64,000 nt of DNA from Sodiomyces alkalinus F11 (GCF_003711515.1 NW_021167081.1:3962483-4026482); one strand, 5' to 3'; counted from the first letter of the stretch, positions 1 through 12,516 are shown. A program made the numbers and translations. The notes: generated by a model not told the origin, from the sequence alone.

Positions 1-3000
1 TCCTGGTTAAGAGAAAGGGCTCTGCTCCAGGCGCACGGTGCCTATAGTGATCTGCTCGCCCATCTTCACCAGACCCGGCAGTCCCAGCAACCGACCTTGG
101 GTATAGGTCCGAGTTCTAGGTTGCTTGTATATCCCAAACCCCCGAGGCATCCGATCGTCGCCCCTAGCATCCCGCTCCAGCATGCTAGTCCCATAAACCC
201 CAGCTCCTTAGGGAGTGGATTTGCGGCTGTCTTCCCGTCCGCGCAGCCTTCTCAGTTTGGTTCCTTGACTGATGTCGCTGGCTGGGACGCTAACCAGGCG
301 ACGAACTCGGAGAAGGGCGCTTTCCCCTACGCCAACACACTCCCAGTGTTTCCGCATTGTCCTTCGCCTGCTGCGACCCGCAATGTCTCACCCTTGCCCC
401 TAGCCAAGGCATCCTTGGTATTGTTAACACGCCTGTGTGAAGAGAGTGAGTGGAAATGGATCCATGGCATGATGCTTGGTGGATGTCTACAATACAGCCT
501 CGATCGTTGCGAAGATGCTCTCGAATGGTTTACTAGAGTTGTCGAACTTGATCCCAAGTAAGTGTGTCGATTGTCCGTTATACGTGTGGGCTGAGCTCAC
601 CACCCCCGCAGTCATGTCGGGGCTTTGTTTAACATTGGCGCTACCTTTTACGGCCTCAACTGCCTCGCGGAGGCCGAGGCATACTGGCTTAAAGCCATTA
701 AAGTCCAACCGCACTTCTTGGAAGGTGCTGAACATCTTGTGGGCTTGCTCTATAAACGAAAACGTCGCGAGGCGGTCGAGGTCATTGAACACGTCCAGCA
801 GTCCCTGAAGATGTCCGAACTCTTGTCAGGACATCTAACCCCACAGGACATTACCATGAATCCGCATGGGTTTGGTTCCAGTGGCTACACGATAGCAGGG
901 AGTGATAATGGCCGAATGTTGGCCCTTGTTCACGCAAAAGGCACAATCCTTTACAGTCTACACGACATCGAGGGTGCGCTAGAAGCCTTTGAAGAGGCCA
1001 TCTTGATAAGCACTGGGAGGCAAATTGATTCCATGCAGAGCCTCATTCGAAGAATTCAGCTAGTGCTATCTCCCTGGCACGGTGCTCTATCGAATGCAGA
1101 GGCTACGCAACCCCTACTCCTGCCACCAGAGAAGGCTGAACATACGGCAAGACTCGTCTTTCCGAATGACGCCGTCTTGCCAGGGCTTCGCTTCGTTCCA
1201 GATGGTCCTCCAAAACGAATAGCTGTCCAAACCACGAGCAACTGTCTGCTCTCACTTGCCAAGATTTTCCAGGATGCCTTGTCGAGCGGATCTGCCAACC
1301 CAGCCCATCAAAGACGAGCCTCTGGGATTGGAGACATACTTGCGCTCTATTACTTGTCGCTATCTTTACAAGCAAGCCCGTCAACAGCGAACAATGTCGG
1401 CATTCTTCTAGCGAGCCTTCAGCTGTCATCACCTGTCCCCTCACGATCCAACGCACCAGGGATGGAGCGACAATCTAGGATACCTGGAATCCCGCCTGGC
1501 AGCGCTCATGCGCTTGCCCTGTCATATTACAACTATGGACTATTGTTGGATCCCAAACATGTCCATATCCACACAAATTTAGGAAGCTTGCTTAAAGACG
1601 TCGGATACTTGGACCTAGCTATCCGAATGTACGAACAAGCCGTCTCGTGTGATGGAAATTTCGACATAGCCTTGACCAACCTCGCCAACGCCATCAAGGA
1701 TCGGGGCCGCATTGGGGACGCTATCAATTACTACAGGCGAGCAGTCAGCGCGAGTCCCGACTTCGCTGAAGCTGTCTGTGGTTTGTCGACAGCTTTGAAT
1801 TCGGTCTGTGATTGGAGGGGGCGGGGTGGCGTAGTCTTTGATCTCGAGAAATACGATCGTTGGCACGTCGACGAAGACGGCAACTTGGTGGATGCCCAAA
1901 CTCAGCCTCAAGGAAGCGGTCTTATGAAGAGAGTCGTCGACATTGTGCAACGACAACTGGATGAGGCGGCTTGTTGGGGTTCTGGTGTCCTGCGGGAAGA
2001 TACGATACCTGTGATAACGTCATATCTGCGACAGGCGAGCCCTGTGGTCGAGCAACGGCCGGTCGAGTATGCTTCTAAGCTGAGGCTATGGGCGCGACAG
2101 AGGTGGGAGGGCTCTCGCGTGCTGCGTCTGGTAGAACGATGCACGAAGGCAACGATGCGCCGCTGGTACTGTGATAAGTATCTGTCCGGCTCAGAGAGGC
2201 CATCCGGCTACAAGCGCCCTACCTTGCCGTCTAGTCTGGTGGTTCCCCCTGCTCCGACCCTTCTCCCCTTCCACACCTTCACCTACCCTCTCACAGCCAA
2301 GGACACTCGAATGATTGCTCAACGGAATGCCGATAGAATCTCTTGCTCCACACTGCGCTCCTCTTGGCTACCTGGCTCAGTGTATCCGCCTCCATCTCCG
2401 CCTTCGCCGCACCTGAATGTCGGTTATATATCTTCCGACTTTAATAACCACCCCCTTGCCCATCTGTGAGTTGTCCAGGAAAGACGTCCACTCCCGTCCA
2501 GTTTGGTGACTAATGTTCCATCGGTCCAGCATGCAATCAGTGTTTGGGTTTCATGATACGGCAAAAGTAAAGGCCTTCTGTTATGCTACGACGGCGAGTG
2601 ACATGTCTGTCCACCGTTTGCAAATTGAGCGTGAGGCGCCTGTGTTCCATGATGTGAGCAGCTGGCACCCCGAACGCACGATAAACCAGATCACCAAGGA
2701 CGGTATACATATCCTTGTGAATCTCAATGGTTATACTAGGGGTGCTCGGAACGACATTTTTGCGGCAAGACCCGCTCCCATCCAGATGTCGTTTATGGGA
2801 TTTGCCGGAACGCTGGGAGCGGAATGGTGCGATTACATTCTTGCTGATCAAACTGCCGTTCCTCCGGGGACCCTGCGGCCTTGCCGGGGGAATCTTGGAG
2901 TCGAAGATCTTTTTGATGATCAGATGGAAGATCCTGACTGGTTTTATTCGGAGAACATCGTCTTCTGTCGCGACACATTCTTCTGTTGCGACCACGCTCA

Positions 3001-3844
3001 GTCCAGTGACCCAGAGGAGCGTCGTATATCCTGGGAGGAGGAGCAAAGAAGACGATGGGAAATGCGGAAGCAACTGTTCCCTCGTCTCCCCGACAATGCC
3101 ATCATATTGGGCAACTTCAATCAGTTGTATAAGGTAAGGCATTAAGATGCAACACTCCTCGGCGGCACACGGCCCACTAACGGCCATTTTCTATATGAAA
3201 CAAAAAAAAAGATTGACCCAAGTACATTCCGTACCTGGCTACGCATCCTGTCACAGGTGCCGAAAGCGGTCCTCTGGCTTCTGCGATTCCCGGAATTGGG
3301 AGAACCGAACCTGAAGAGAACTGCTCGGGCATGGGCGGGGCCCGAGGTAGCCAACCGCATCATCTTCACAGATGTTGCACCGAAGAGTCAGCACATATCC
3401 CGTACGAGGGTGTGCGACCTCTTCCTTGACACGCTCGAGTGTAACGCTCATACCACGGCAGCCGATGTCCTGTGGTCCAGTACCCCTCTACTGACTTTAC
3501 CGAGATACCCGTACAAAATGTGCTCACGCATGGCTGCTTCCATTCTCAGGGGAGCTCTGCCCAAGGATGACGAAGGTCATCAGGCCGTTGAAGAGCTCGT
3601 TGCCTCTAACGAGAAGGAATACGAACAAATGGCAATACGGTTGGCGGACAGCCTTACATACCAAACCAGCAATGGCTGTGCCCGTGGAGTCGGTCGTCTG
3701 GCTGACCTCCGCAAGTTGTTATGGGAAAACAAGTGGACTTGCGCTCTTTTTGATACTCGGAGATGGGTCAACGACCTGGAAGAAGCCTACCAGGAGGCGT
3801 GGCGAAGGTGGGTTGCAGGCGAAAGTGGTGACATTTACTTGTGA
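1..3844 (+). CDS. O-GlcNAc transferase-like protein (GT41, TPR + catalytic), 5' partial
   Basis: Four exons are inferred: 1-557, 612-2465, 2530-3133 and 3212-3844, with GT-AG introns of 54, 64 and 78 bp; the joined exons keep one frame for about 1215 residues and end in TGA. The frame is open at base 1, so the start lies outside the window. The N-terminal half has TPR-like helical repeats (for example around LDPNHVGALFNIGATFYG, across intron 1) and a low-complexity stretch. The C-terminal half matches the OGT catalytic core: GYISSDFNNHP (the His is the presumed counterpart of human OGT His498), HLMQS, NGYTRGARNDIFAARPAPIQ, NFNQLYKIDPSTF (the Lys counterpart of human Lys842 is the last codon of exon 3), LWLLRFPELGEPN and CNAHTTAADVLW. 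The expected role is transfer of GlcNAc from UDP-GlcNAc to Ser/Thr of intracellular proteins. Unlike animal OGT there are Asp/Glu-rich insertions between catalytic blocks. The family call is firm; the substrate is inferred. Confidence 0.93.
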
Positions 3845-4150
3845 GAACTCAGCGACGTGGCGGCAAGGCGTCTTCAAGTTCCCATTTTCTTGTTACAGGG
3901 ACTTCTCAAGCACAGGCTTGCTTGACGACGGACATGCATGTCTTGTCCCCTTAATAGATGAACCAGATCAGATGTGAATCCATCTACAATACAAATGTGC
4001 CGCTGCATAAGTACTAAACTAATCAAGGCCCCGTTTATGGCAAGAGCCACATCGTGAGTGTTGCCAGAGTGGCTCAGGCTAGTCACGTAAGGGGTCACGT
4101 GATAACCACTAGCCACTAAGGGTAAGCTATAGATCCGGAGGAGGATATCA
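3845..4150. other. 3' flank of the GT41 gene, not RIPed
   Basis: About 300 bases of ordinary composition with CpA and TpG still present. It probably holds the 3' UTR and poly(A) region of the upstream gene. No convincing gene is seen. The composition changes to TpA-rich DNA at about 4150. Confidence 0.6.
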
Positions 4151-4506
4151 CGCATAGTATAAATATAAGTATAGCCTAGCTTATCCTAGCTTTATATATT
4201 ATCAGATTATATATATGCACTTAATATCTATAGGTAGTAGTAACTATCGTTTTTTCGATTCGATACTAAGGAGAGGCGTATTAACGATTATACCTTTTAT
4301 TAACTAGTTAACGCTCGCTATACTAAGATTAGCGCGAGCCAGGTAAAAGCTAAGTTAGTCCGATAACGCTATAAGGCCCTATCCTACTATTAATAGCGCC
4401 GTGATATAGGTAGGTAACGTGATTAAGACATAATAACTCCTCCGATACTATATTACCAAAGCTAAATCCTACTATAAGATCCTCCTAAATAATAAGATAG
4501 TCTTAT
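4151..4506. other. RIPed DNA outside the Gypsy-1 element, unassigned
   Basis: TpA-rich sequence between the gene flank and the first LTR. No motif or repeat partner was recognised in the window. Confidence 0.5.
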
Positions 4507-4511
4507 AGTAA

Positions 4512-4968
4512 TGTTATAGGTATACTGTGAGGAGTGATAGGTAACTGCTAAACGATATAGGGTTTAGTTAGGGACTAGTAGGAACTAAAGAGGGGGTATC
4601 GTCATAAGACTATTCGTTTAGTCTCTTTCTATAGACTCTAGGAACTATAGAAGACACTCCCTTCTTTATACCTACCTAAGGTCTTCTAACTAAGTAGGTG
4701 GCGAGAGGCCTCCTTAGGACTAAGTTTAGGTATAAGCTAGCTCCTAAGCTAACTAGCTTATTAGATCTAAGCTAGCTTTTAAGCTAACTAGCTTCCTAGA
4801 CCTTAACGCGGTATATCTTTAACGGTCTAACCTAACTACAATCCCCGTATCTATATATAAGTCTAGTACTAGTCCTATAATAATATATAAGTCTAGTACT
4901 GGTCCTATAATAATATATAAGTCTAGTACTAGTCCTATAATAATATATAAGCACTATATATTCTGATA
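4512..4968 (-). repeat. Gypsy-1 3' LTR (457 bp)
   Basis: Matches 12517-12876 along its whole length. It is about 97 bp longer because a 31-bp unit (tctagtact/ctataataa type, 4850-4950) is present three times instead of once, and a roughly 32-bp aagctagct unit (4733-4800) twice instead of once. Confidence 0.88.
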
Positions 4969-5626
4969 ATATACCCCTCTCTACAAATACTCCTATCCTT
5001 AGGAGCGTAAGTACGTATAGTTAAAGAGGGATTAGTTATCTAGTAAAGGAAGCCTATATTATTACGAAACTCTTTAGGATAACCGTCTTTATTTAAACCG
5101 GGCTCTTTCTTCCTACTTAGAGTACTCGAGGAAAATAATAAGCGTTCGCCTTTAAACCGTAGATATAACTATATCTAACTAAGACGTTATTTAGGTATCA
5201 AGGTCCTAAGGGTAGTATAATTGGTTTAAAGAGTAAAGTAAAAAAGAATCTATAAATAACTATTATATAAATAAATAATATACTTAAAATATCTTTAAAG
5301 TAAGTATATAAAGAGATTGCCTATAGTGTTACTGTTAACTACCACGGTTTTTATTGTAGTAGGAATAAAAGAATATTAGAGGTGTAATAGTAGGTGTAAT
5401 ATATCGTGGTAATAGATATAAGGAAGGTATATATAGTTTTTTAGGGTTAGTTAACCTTTTACTATAGTAATACTAATAATATTCACTGTTTTCTCGTATA
5501 ACCTTCTCTTAATATTTTTCTTTCCTAACCTAATATATATTTAGAGCTCTCGTACTATAGGTAAGTGGCTTTCTATATCTTTCGTCGAAGATGACTAAGT
5601 AATAAAGGGTAGTCTTTATTTATAAT

Positions 5627-6745
5627 ATTAAAAACGTTCCAATACTAAAGCGCCGCCGCCCTTTATTATTATATCTTATAATCTGAATAATAACTAGTTA
5701 GCGCTTATTATAGAGTATTTAGAAAATCTCCGCTAGGAGAATATAGCGTTACGGCTAGTATTAGGCTAGTATAATAGTATTACTAATAATAATAATAATA
5801 CTCCTGCTAACGTAGTTAACTAGGGTAATAGCCCTATTATTAAGCTATTATCGGGTAGCGAGTACGCTTTTAGTGCGTATAAAGAGAATAATACTAATAA
5901 TATTATTATAATTAACGATAATTCCTTCAAGGGCTTCTCCGAGGGGGAGGGTAGTAAAGTGGTTATAGTTAACCACGGGGAGGAAAAGGAGGATAAGGAT
6001 AATACGGACCCGGATAGGGTTAATAATATTAATAAGGATAAGGATATAGCTAATACCTATAAAGGCGATAACGAGCTATAGGAGGATACTACGCGCACGG
6101 TTAAGGAGGACGTGGAGGGTACCTACCTCCGCGCTCTTTATAACCGTTATACGTGGTATTTCCTCTATTTTAAGTTGGACGGTAATCGCGACTATATTAT
6201 CTTTAGCGCCTATAGGGAGGCGTATACTATTAACTTATATAAATACGAGTATTACTAAAGTAATAGCTCTTAGGATTACGTAAAGGTAAGTAATTATAGC
6301 CCCTTCCTAATAAGCTACTCCGTGGATCACTAATAGAATTCTAGATAACTCTTAAGGCTAAGCTACTAGGTAAGCGTATATAGCGTCGCCTAATTAAAGC
6401 TAATAAGCGCGGCTACTATACTAAATACGTAGCTTATAAGTAAACCCTAGTCCTTAGGAGAGTGTATTTTACTAACTTAATAATAGGCCGAGCTTAAGGA
6501 GCTATAGGTTTTACTGGGTAAGGCTAAAAGCGGGTATTAGGCCTAAAATTATTATAGCTTTAATAAGGCTCTTATAGTCCGCTATCACGCCGAAAAGGCG
6601 GCTTAAGATACCTGGTCTTATTAGGAGATTATAGAGAGTACGCCATTATATTTCGTAGCTATACGTAAACGCTTATACGAGCACCTACTTAGTAAGTAGC
6701 CGTAGTAAAAGGGGGGGTTAGGGGGCGGTTAATATATAGTTACCG
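5627..6745 (+). pseudogene. Long degenerate frame antisense to Gypsy-1 gag-pol
   Basis: Reading the plus strand, opposite to gag-pol, one frame can be followed for about 370 codons. It is interrupted only by TAA/TAG, as expected for CAA/CAG after RIP. The composition is protein-like: a Pro-rich start, an Asn run, a strongly acidic middle (GEEKEDKDN, NNINKDKDI) and a C-terminal basic/Gln stretch ending near a Gly-rich segment (GGLGGGQ). It lies between the chromodomain end and the 3' LTR. I do not recognise the family. It could be an accessory transposon protein or a captured host gene. A chance frame is less likely given its length and composition, but TGA is scarce in RIPed DNA, so the stop pattern alone is weak evidence. 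Confidence 0.5.
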
Positions 6746-6984
6746 AGGATTTATACTTAGGGGGAGGGGATTTTAGGCCTTAAACTTTCGCTTTCCGGTT
6801 TTTCTATCTAGTATAATAGTAAGTCCCTACAGGGTAATAATTAATTTTCCAGACCCTAATTTAGGAGGTCTACGGGTTTAGTATAGTAATTTCTGAATAT
6901 TCTAATACGTGATATGTTTTCTAGGCCTAGTATATAGTAGTAGAGCTTATAAGGCATTCTAGTTATCTATCTAAGAGATATCTC

Positions 6985-9900
6985 CGGACCTTCTAGTATA
7001 ATACTCGTAAAAGAGTAATTCCGGGATACTTCGCGTGGGTTCCTAAGTATTTTCCTTATATATATAGCCTTCCTACTTAATTGGGTATTAGCGGCGGTTC
7101 CTATTATAACGGTAAGCCAGGATATCCTTAACTTCGTACTTATCGGACTCCTAAGGTTTTACCTTGACTTCCTAGAGGACTTAGTCGCCGTCTATATAAG
7201 GCCTTTATAGCTTTAGGACGGAAATAGGAAAGATATTATGAATTTTTATAGTTAACGGAAGCTTTATCTTATAGGCGAGGCCGTGATTTCCTATAACCTC
7301 CTTAATTTTATAGGGTCCTAGGTACTTATCTAAGAGTTTCTTACTAGGCCGCTTCTAATTAATAGTCTTAGCAGAGAGGAGGATATACTTACCCTTTTTA
7401 AACCTATAAGCAAGCTTATCGGTATTATAGTACTTTATATATATCTCTAGGCCTTCTTAATAAGGTCTATAAAGGCCCTCCTATTCGTTACTAGGTATTT
7501 AATATACTTATCGGCTAATACGGCGTAGAATTTAGTAGCCGTAGGGAGCGCGATATTATTAAGTCCTTAGGGGGTATAACCTATAAGTGCTATAGCGGGA
7601 GACTACTAGATCGTAGAATACCACGCGGTATTATACGTAAACTAAGTTAGTAAAAGCTAATCTACCTAGTTATCCTGCTAATAGATAGAAAAGGTCCTTA
7701 GGTAATACTCTAGGTTCTAATACTAGCGCTTAGTTTAATTATCGGTTTACGGATAAAACACTATTAATAGTCGCCTCTTAAGTCATAAGCGCCTATATAG
7801 GGTAAACTAAACTTTACTTATAACTACAGAACCACGGTTAGAAACAATACTATCTAGTAGCCTAAAGGTAAAGAAGACACTCAACTATATAAGGTTCGTT
7901 AGTCCTTCTATATTTAAACTAAAGCTTCCCGGGATATATAGGGTAAATTTCGTATACTGGTATATAATAATAAGAGTAGCGTCCTTTTTCCAGCCTCCGT
8001 GTATTACGGGCGGAAGGCCGGTAATAAAGTTAACTAATATTTTCTAAAACGGACGGCCCGGTATAAGGAGACTTTAAAGGCACCCGTAGGTTTTATAATA
8101 TCTAGGCTTAGTCCTCTAATAAATAGGGTAAATAGGGACGAAAGTCTTAATATCTTATTTTATATATTCCTAAAAGTAGGTATCTGTAATACGCTAAAGG
8201 GTCCTTATAATTTTATACTGTTTAGCTATAGGGTAGTCGTGAAAAGCCTATAGGATTGATTCCCGGAGACCGGAGTATTTTAGAATAAAAAGCCTATCGC
8301 GGAAAAAGACTAGACCTTATAGGACTACGGGTTAGTCGGGTTACCTTCCTATAGCGACTTATAAAAACGGTCCTCTTGTTAGGCTTCTATAATATTATCC
8401 TTAAGAGTAGGTAATAATGTTATTATATCGCCGTAAGGGGTAGAGGTAATATTAGGGGTAGCGTAAATAGGTCCGACTATAAACTTTTATATAAATACTT
8501 TAACCGGCCTTTATCGCTCTATACGAAGGTTAAGACTTCCTACTACGTGCTAGGGCTTCCTTAAAAGGCTATTTATAGGGTTACTAATACCCGGTCGGTA
8601 TTATATAACAAAGTCGTAAACTACTAACTCCTTAAGCTATCGGACGTGCTAGGCCTTAACCTTAGGTTTTTCAAGAAGGTAGCGGTGATTTAAGTAATCC
8701 ATTAGTACCTTTACAGGGGTCTACGCATAAACGATATAGTATTTCTATTATTAAGAAGCTTCTATAATAGCTATAAGCTCTATATCCGGGGTAGAGTAGT
8801 TTAACTCGGGACCTTACAGCTTCCTAAAAAAGAATACTATAAGTCTTTATTATCGGTTTACGTTAAGTTAACTAATAACTATACCTAGGGCGAAACTCGA
8901 TATATCCGGCTTAATCAGGATTAATATTATTAGGTTAAAATATCGAAGGACGGGTATATCTTAGAATTTCTAGTATTATAGCCGAAAAGTATCCTACTCT
9001 CTAAAGGTTAATATAAAGACCCCTACTCTTCCCCCGTCTTTTAATAGGTTAGGTAATAGTACCGTAATCTTAGAATAGGCCTTAATAAACCGCCGGTAAA
9101 ACCCCGTAAATCCTAGAAAAACCTAGATCTTTTTAATTATATCTAGTTCTTCCTAATCTCGGATAGCTTCTACCCGTTTAAGGTCTATAAAGACACTATA
9201 AGGACTATAAATAAACCCGAGGAACTCCACCTCTTAAATCTTAAAGATATATTTCTTCGGATTAGCGTATAGGGACCATTCCCGTAACCGTTATAGAATA
9301 CTCTATATATATCGCCGATACGATACTATATCTAAGCTATAAAAAAGGATATTATCTAGGTAAATAACGTAAATAGTATTTATAAGTCCTTATAAAGATT
9401 TATTAATATACTATTAGAAGGAGGCAGGAGTATTATAGAGCCTAAAAGCTATTATTAGATACTTATACTAACTATACTTAGTCCGGAATACAGTCTTCTA
9501 TTTATCGCTTTCTCGGATCCATAACCGGTAATAAGCGTCCTTAAGGTCTAACTTCGTATAGATTATCGAATAGAATAAGCGGTCTAGAATCTTATAAATT
9601 AGCGAGAGTGGCGTATAGTCCTTCTTAGTTACTTTATTAAATCCTCGGTAGTCTAAATATAGTCTTAGCTTTCCTCCCTTCTTTAGGATAAGAAGGATAG
9701 GGGCGCTTACTAGACTAGATAAAGGCCGTATCTATGATTTTACCATAATATCTTTAATATACTCCCTTAAGACTATAAGTTCCTCCTCGGCTAAGGCGTA
9801 GATAGGACTAAAAGGGGGCGATTTACTTTATTAAATTTAATTACGTAGTCTTATTTATAGTATAGTAAGAGGCGACTAGCTTTAACCGTATCAAAAATAT

Positions 9901-10081
9901 TAATAAAATCTTAGTATAGTTTAGAGAGGGTATCCTTATTAGGAGGGCTAAAGGGGTTCTAGGTATCCCCTTAGTAGTCTTAGAGAGGGTTCTAGGTAGC
10001 AGTTATAATTTAGCCTAAGCGTATAGGATAAACGGCTATAATAGTCTATACTATTAAAGGAACTATTATAGTAGCGCGGTT
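6985..10081 (-). pseudogene. Gypsy-1 pol remnant (RT, RNase H, integrase, chromodomain)
   Basis: The RT is in one frame on the minus strand: a linker like NRPPFSPIYALAEEEL near 9.8 kb, LDYRGFN (DYRG at 9642-9653), KLDLKDAYYRL, and the catalytic box YLDN at 9351-9362, where the family has YLDD. Near 7.2-7.35 kb is the integrase C-terminal motif SKKLLDKYLGPYKI, followed by a chromodomain (KYEVKDILAYR, then EGY..ENT.EP; about 7010-7146) in which two Trp codons are now stops. The chromodomain places it in the chromovirus branch of Gypsy, whose integrases target heterochromatin. It is not functional. Confidence 0.88.
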
Positions 10082-10094
10082 AATAGCCTTCCGT

Positions 10095-10614
10095 GGGGAT
10101 AGCGTAGGTGGTAGACACGCCTGGTGGCCGCGTAAGGCCGTGGGTTCGAATCCCACTCCCCTTAATCGCGCGCGCAAATTTTTTAATTCGCCGCGCGACC
10201 TACCCGGAGCTCCTATACGTCACAGGGGTCCCCGCTTATTCGGGGAGATATTTATCAGCTTACGCGCTGATAAGTGGAACCACACTGCCTATCTCGGTAC
10301 GTACCCTCCTTAGGGGGGGAGGGTACGTACTTACCACGCGTAATTAAGCGCGCGTATACACACACTACCCACTATAATCGGGCCACGTAAGCTAGGGCAC
10401 TTAGTAGAGCGCGTAACCTGATAAGACACTTCCCGGAATATTAAGGGACCTAGACCGCCGAAGCCTAAGGAAGCTATTTATAAGGATTTCACTTCACTAT
10501 TAACAGGTTTATATAAATAGACTAGTTAACTCGTTATAGGGTTAGTCTCCTTAATAGACTCGCGCTATAGCTTTAGGGCTATATGCGCGTATTAAATCAA
10601 TAAAGAAAAAAAGA
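10095..10614 (+). mobile_element. tRNA-Leu-derived SINE with hairpin-rich body, inserted in Gypsy-1
   Basis: The head has an RNA polymerase III A-box-like TAGCGTAGGTGG (10100-10111) and an exact B box GGTTCGAATCC (10143-10153), with a tRNA-like D arm (GCGT/ACGC) and T arm (GTGGG/CCCAC). The segment CTGGT + GGCC/GGCC arm + T arm resembles the 3' half of a tRNA-Leu with its long variable arm; part of the anticodon arm appears deleted. The body holds perfect inverted repeats (see 10166-10330). The 3' end is A-rich (aataaagaaaaaaagaa). A near-perfect target duplication flanks it: AATAGCCTTCCGTGG (10082-10096) and AATAGCTTTCCGTAG (10615-10629), differing by two RIP-type transitions. Unlike the surrounding Gypsy, it retains CpA and TpG. 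At about 520 bp it is long for a SINE. The exact 5' base is uncertain by a few nucleotides. Confidence 0.78.
10166..10330 (+). repeat. Four perfect inverted repeats in the SINE body
   Basis: Stems seen: TCGCGCG 10166-10172 with 10192-10198; TCCCCG 10229-10234 with 10241-10246 (6-nt loop); TTATCAGC 10252-10259 with 10266-10273 (6-nt loop); GTACGTACCCTCC 10297-10309 with 10318-10330 (8-nt loop). Together they suggest a structured transcript. Confidence 0.75.
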
Positions 10615-10639
10615 AATAGCTTTCCGTAGCTAGTAGGTC

Positions 10640-12480
10640 GTGGTAATAAAGGCTAATTCGGACTTCTTAAGACGGAAAGCCTACGTCTTATCCTTCTAGT
10701 GGATACTAAGACTATAGGACTAGAGCTATAAGAGACTAAGGATAATCTAGACGTTATTAGAATCTAAATCTATAAAATAGAATGTAATAGTTACGGCTCG
10801 GGTCCTACCTTAATTATCTATAATCCGGCAGATTAATTTTATAATACCGTAGGTCTTTACTTACTAACCTAGTACTAACTATAAGATATCCTTCGTAGGT
10901 TCTAAGGGTTCGTAACCTACTAGGAGGCTAGCGCGGTTAATAATATCCAAGTCTAAACCTAAGCCTATATAAGTATAGGAGGAGGTTTATTCGCTATCTT
11001 ATTATATACTGCCTTATCGTAAACTAAGTTATACCTTTAAAGGGCTATAGGAGGGAGGTACCGATATAAACGGCGCGAGTTTCTACTATAAGGGTTCCTC
11101 GGAAGGTATAAGCTATACTTAACCAATTAGAGTATTCTCTTAAGATCCACTAATACGGAATTAGTACTAGGCGTTTTATTCTAGGTATTATTCTAAGGCT
11201 TATTACTATTCTAATTTATCTTCCTAGGGTCCTTTAGGTATAATAAGCGATAATAGCCTTTTTCGTGATAATAGAAATACTCGATTCTCTTGATAGGCGG
11301 TAATAGGCTAATACGGGGGTTCTTCTAGGGTTTATCCGATATATCCTTATCATATCCTTTACTACCTTTAGTGTTATTCTAGTTATAACCACGTAAAAGG
11401 CTTAACTATCTTTTCCGCTTATTATTGCGCTTAGCCCGGTAATAGGCTAGTAGGGCAGAGCGAGGCTAGTTATTATCCTCGGTATCCTAGATTAAAGCGA
11501 TTTAGGCCTAGCGGGCGGCTATATAGAGCTCTTTAACTAATTTCGGTAAACCTCTAGCACGGACCCGGTCTTAAAGGGGCTTCTGTAAACTTAGTAAGAA
11601 TTAACTATACACGAATTTTATCGTTAAGAATAATAGGGACTTCCGTGAAAAGTCTATTTATAAAGTCTGGGAATCTATTATAGGATTAGTTTAGTTTTTA
11701 CCATATACAGTTAGAGAATAGTTATTCCGTGATAGATATCTCCCAGATATTATCGTTAACTAATAAACTAGTAAAGAACTTCTTTATATCTTCCTAAGTA
11801 ACTCCTCCTTCATAATTTATATATCCGAAGGTAATCCTTTCATACTAACACTATAATAACTTAATAGTTTATAGGAGACTATTAAAGGCGTAGAAGATTT
11901 TAGATAATTCGGTACGAAAGTAGTTAGGGTTTATAGCGATCCTAGACTCGATACCTTCGATAAAAATAAGATATCTATCATAAGACACTCTATCCTATTT
12001 AGGGATATCTAGGTTAATTCTAATCACCTTATTACCCTACACGGGTATACCTAAAAAGGACTAGGAGGGCTCCTAGGAGGTTATAAGGGTAACGGTATTA
12101 GGGTCGATACCGCTATATAGAAGTTCGAGTCGGCGTTCTTTCTCCTTGCTTTTAAGACGTAGTTTAAGGCGACGGGCCTCCGCTATAAGTTCGGTATCTT
12201 AAAGGTCTATTGCAGGGAGACTCTAGAGGTTTAACTAAGTATATCGTATTATACGGTTATCCCTTTATGCCTTAGGATTAGGAGTATTAGGGTTAGGGGT
12301 ACTATCGGAGGGAGAAAGGGGTAAAAGGGAAAAGGAGACTTCCTTATTATTATTTATAGGTTCTATAGAAGCGGGTGCTAGCGGGTTAGCGCGTCGAGGT
12401 ATAATAACCTGTTAGTATTCTGCTAGTATTCTAGTCTTTAGTATTATATAGTTCGAATTAGTCGCTATAATTCCTATCGG
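10640..12480 (-). pseudogene. Gypsy-1 gag (and protease region) remnant
   Basis: The minus-strand frame upstream of pol includes a CCHC zinc knuckle at about 11240-11283, read now as YFYYHEKGYYRLLY: the spacing CX2CX4HX4C is intact but each Cys/His codon is TAT, the expected RIP product of TGT or CAT. The knuckle identifies nucleocapsid-type gag. The borders are approximate and the start codon is not resolved. Confidence 0.7.
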
Positions 12481-12516
12481 TTATTATACCCATATAAAAA
12501 GGAAGAATGAATAAAA

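Noticed and set aside
2537..3187. 216-residue minus-strand frame over the GT41 gene
   Set aside because: It is the antisense shadow of exon 3, which carries clear OGT motifs on the plus strand.
10095..10170. A functional tRNA gene
   Set aside because: D and T arms and both promoter boxes look right, but no normal 5-bp anticodon stem with a 7-nt loop can be drawn, and the acceptor pairs over only about five bases. With the A-rich end and target duplication 0.5 kb away, a SINE head fits better.
10108..10347. 79-codon open frame in the SINE
   Set aside because: It overlaps the tRNA-like head and the hairpins and has no protein motif; it is open because the segment escaped RIP.
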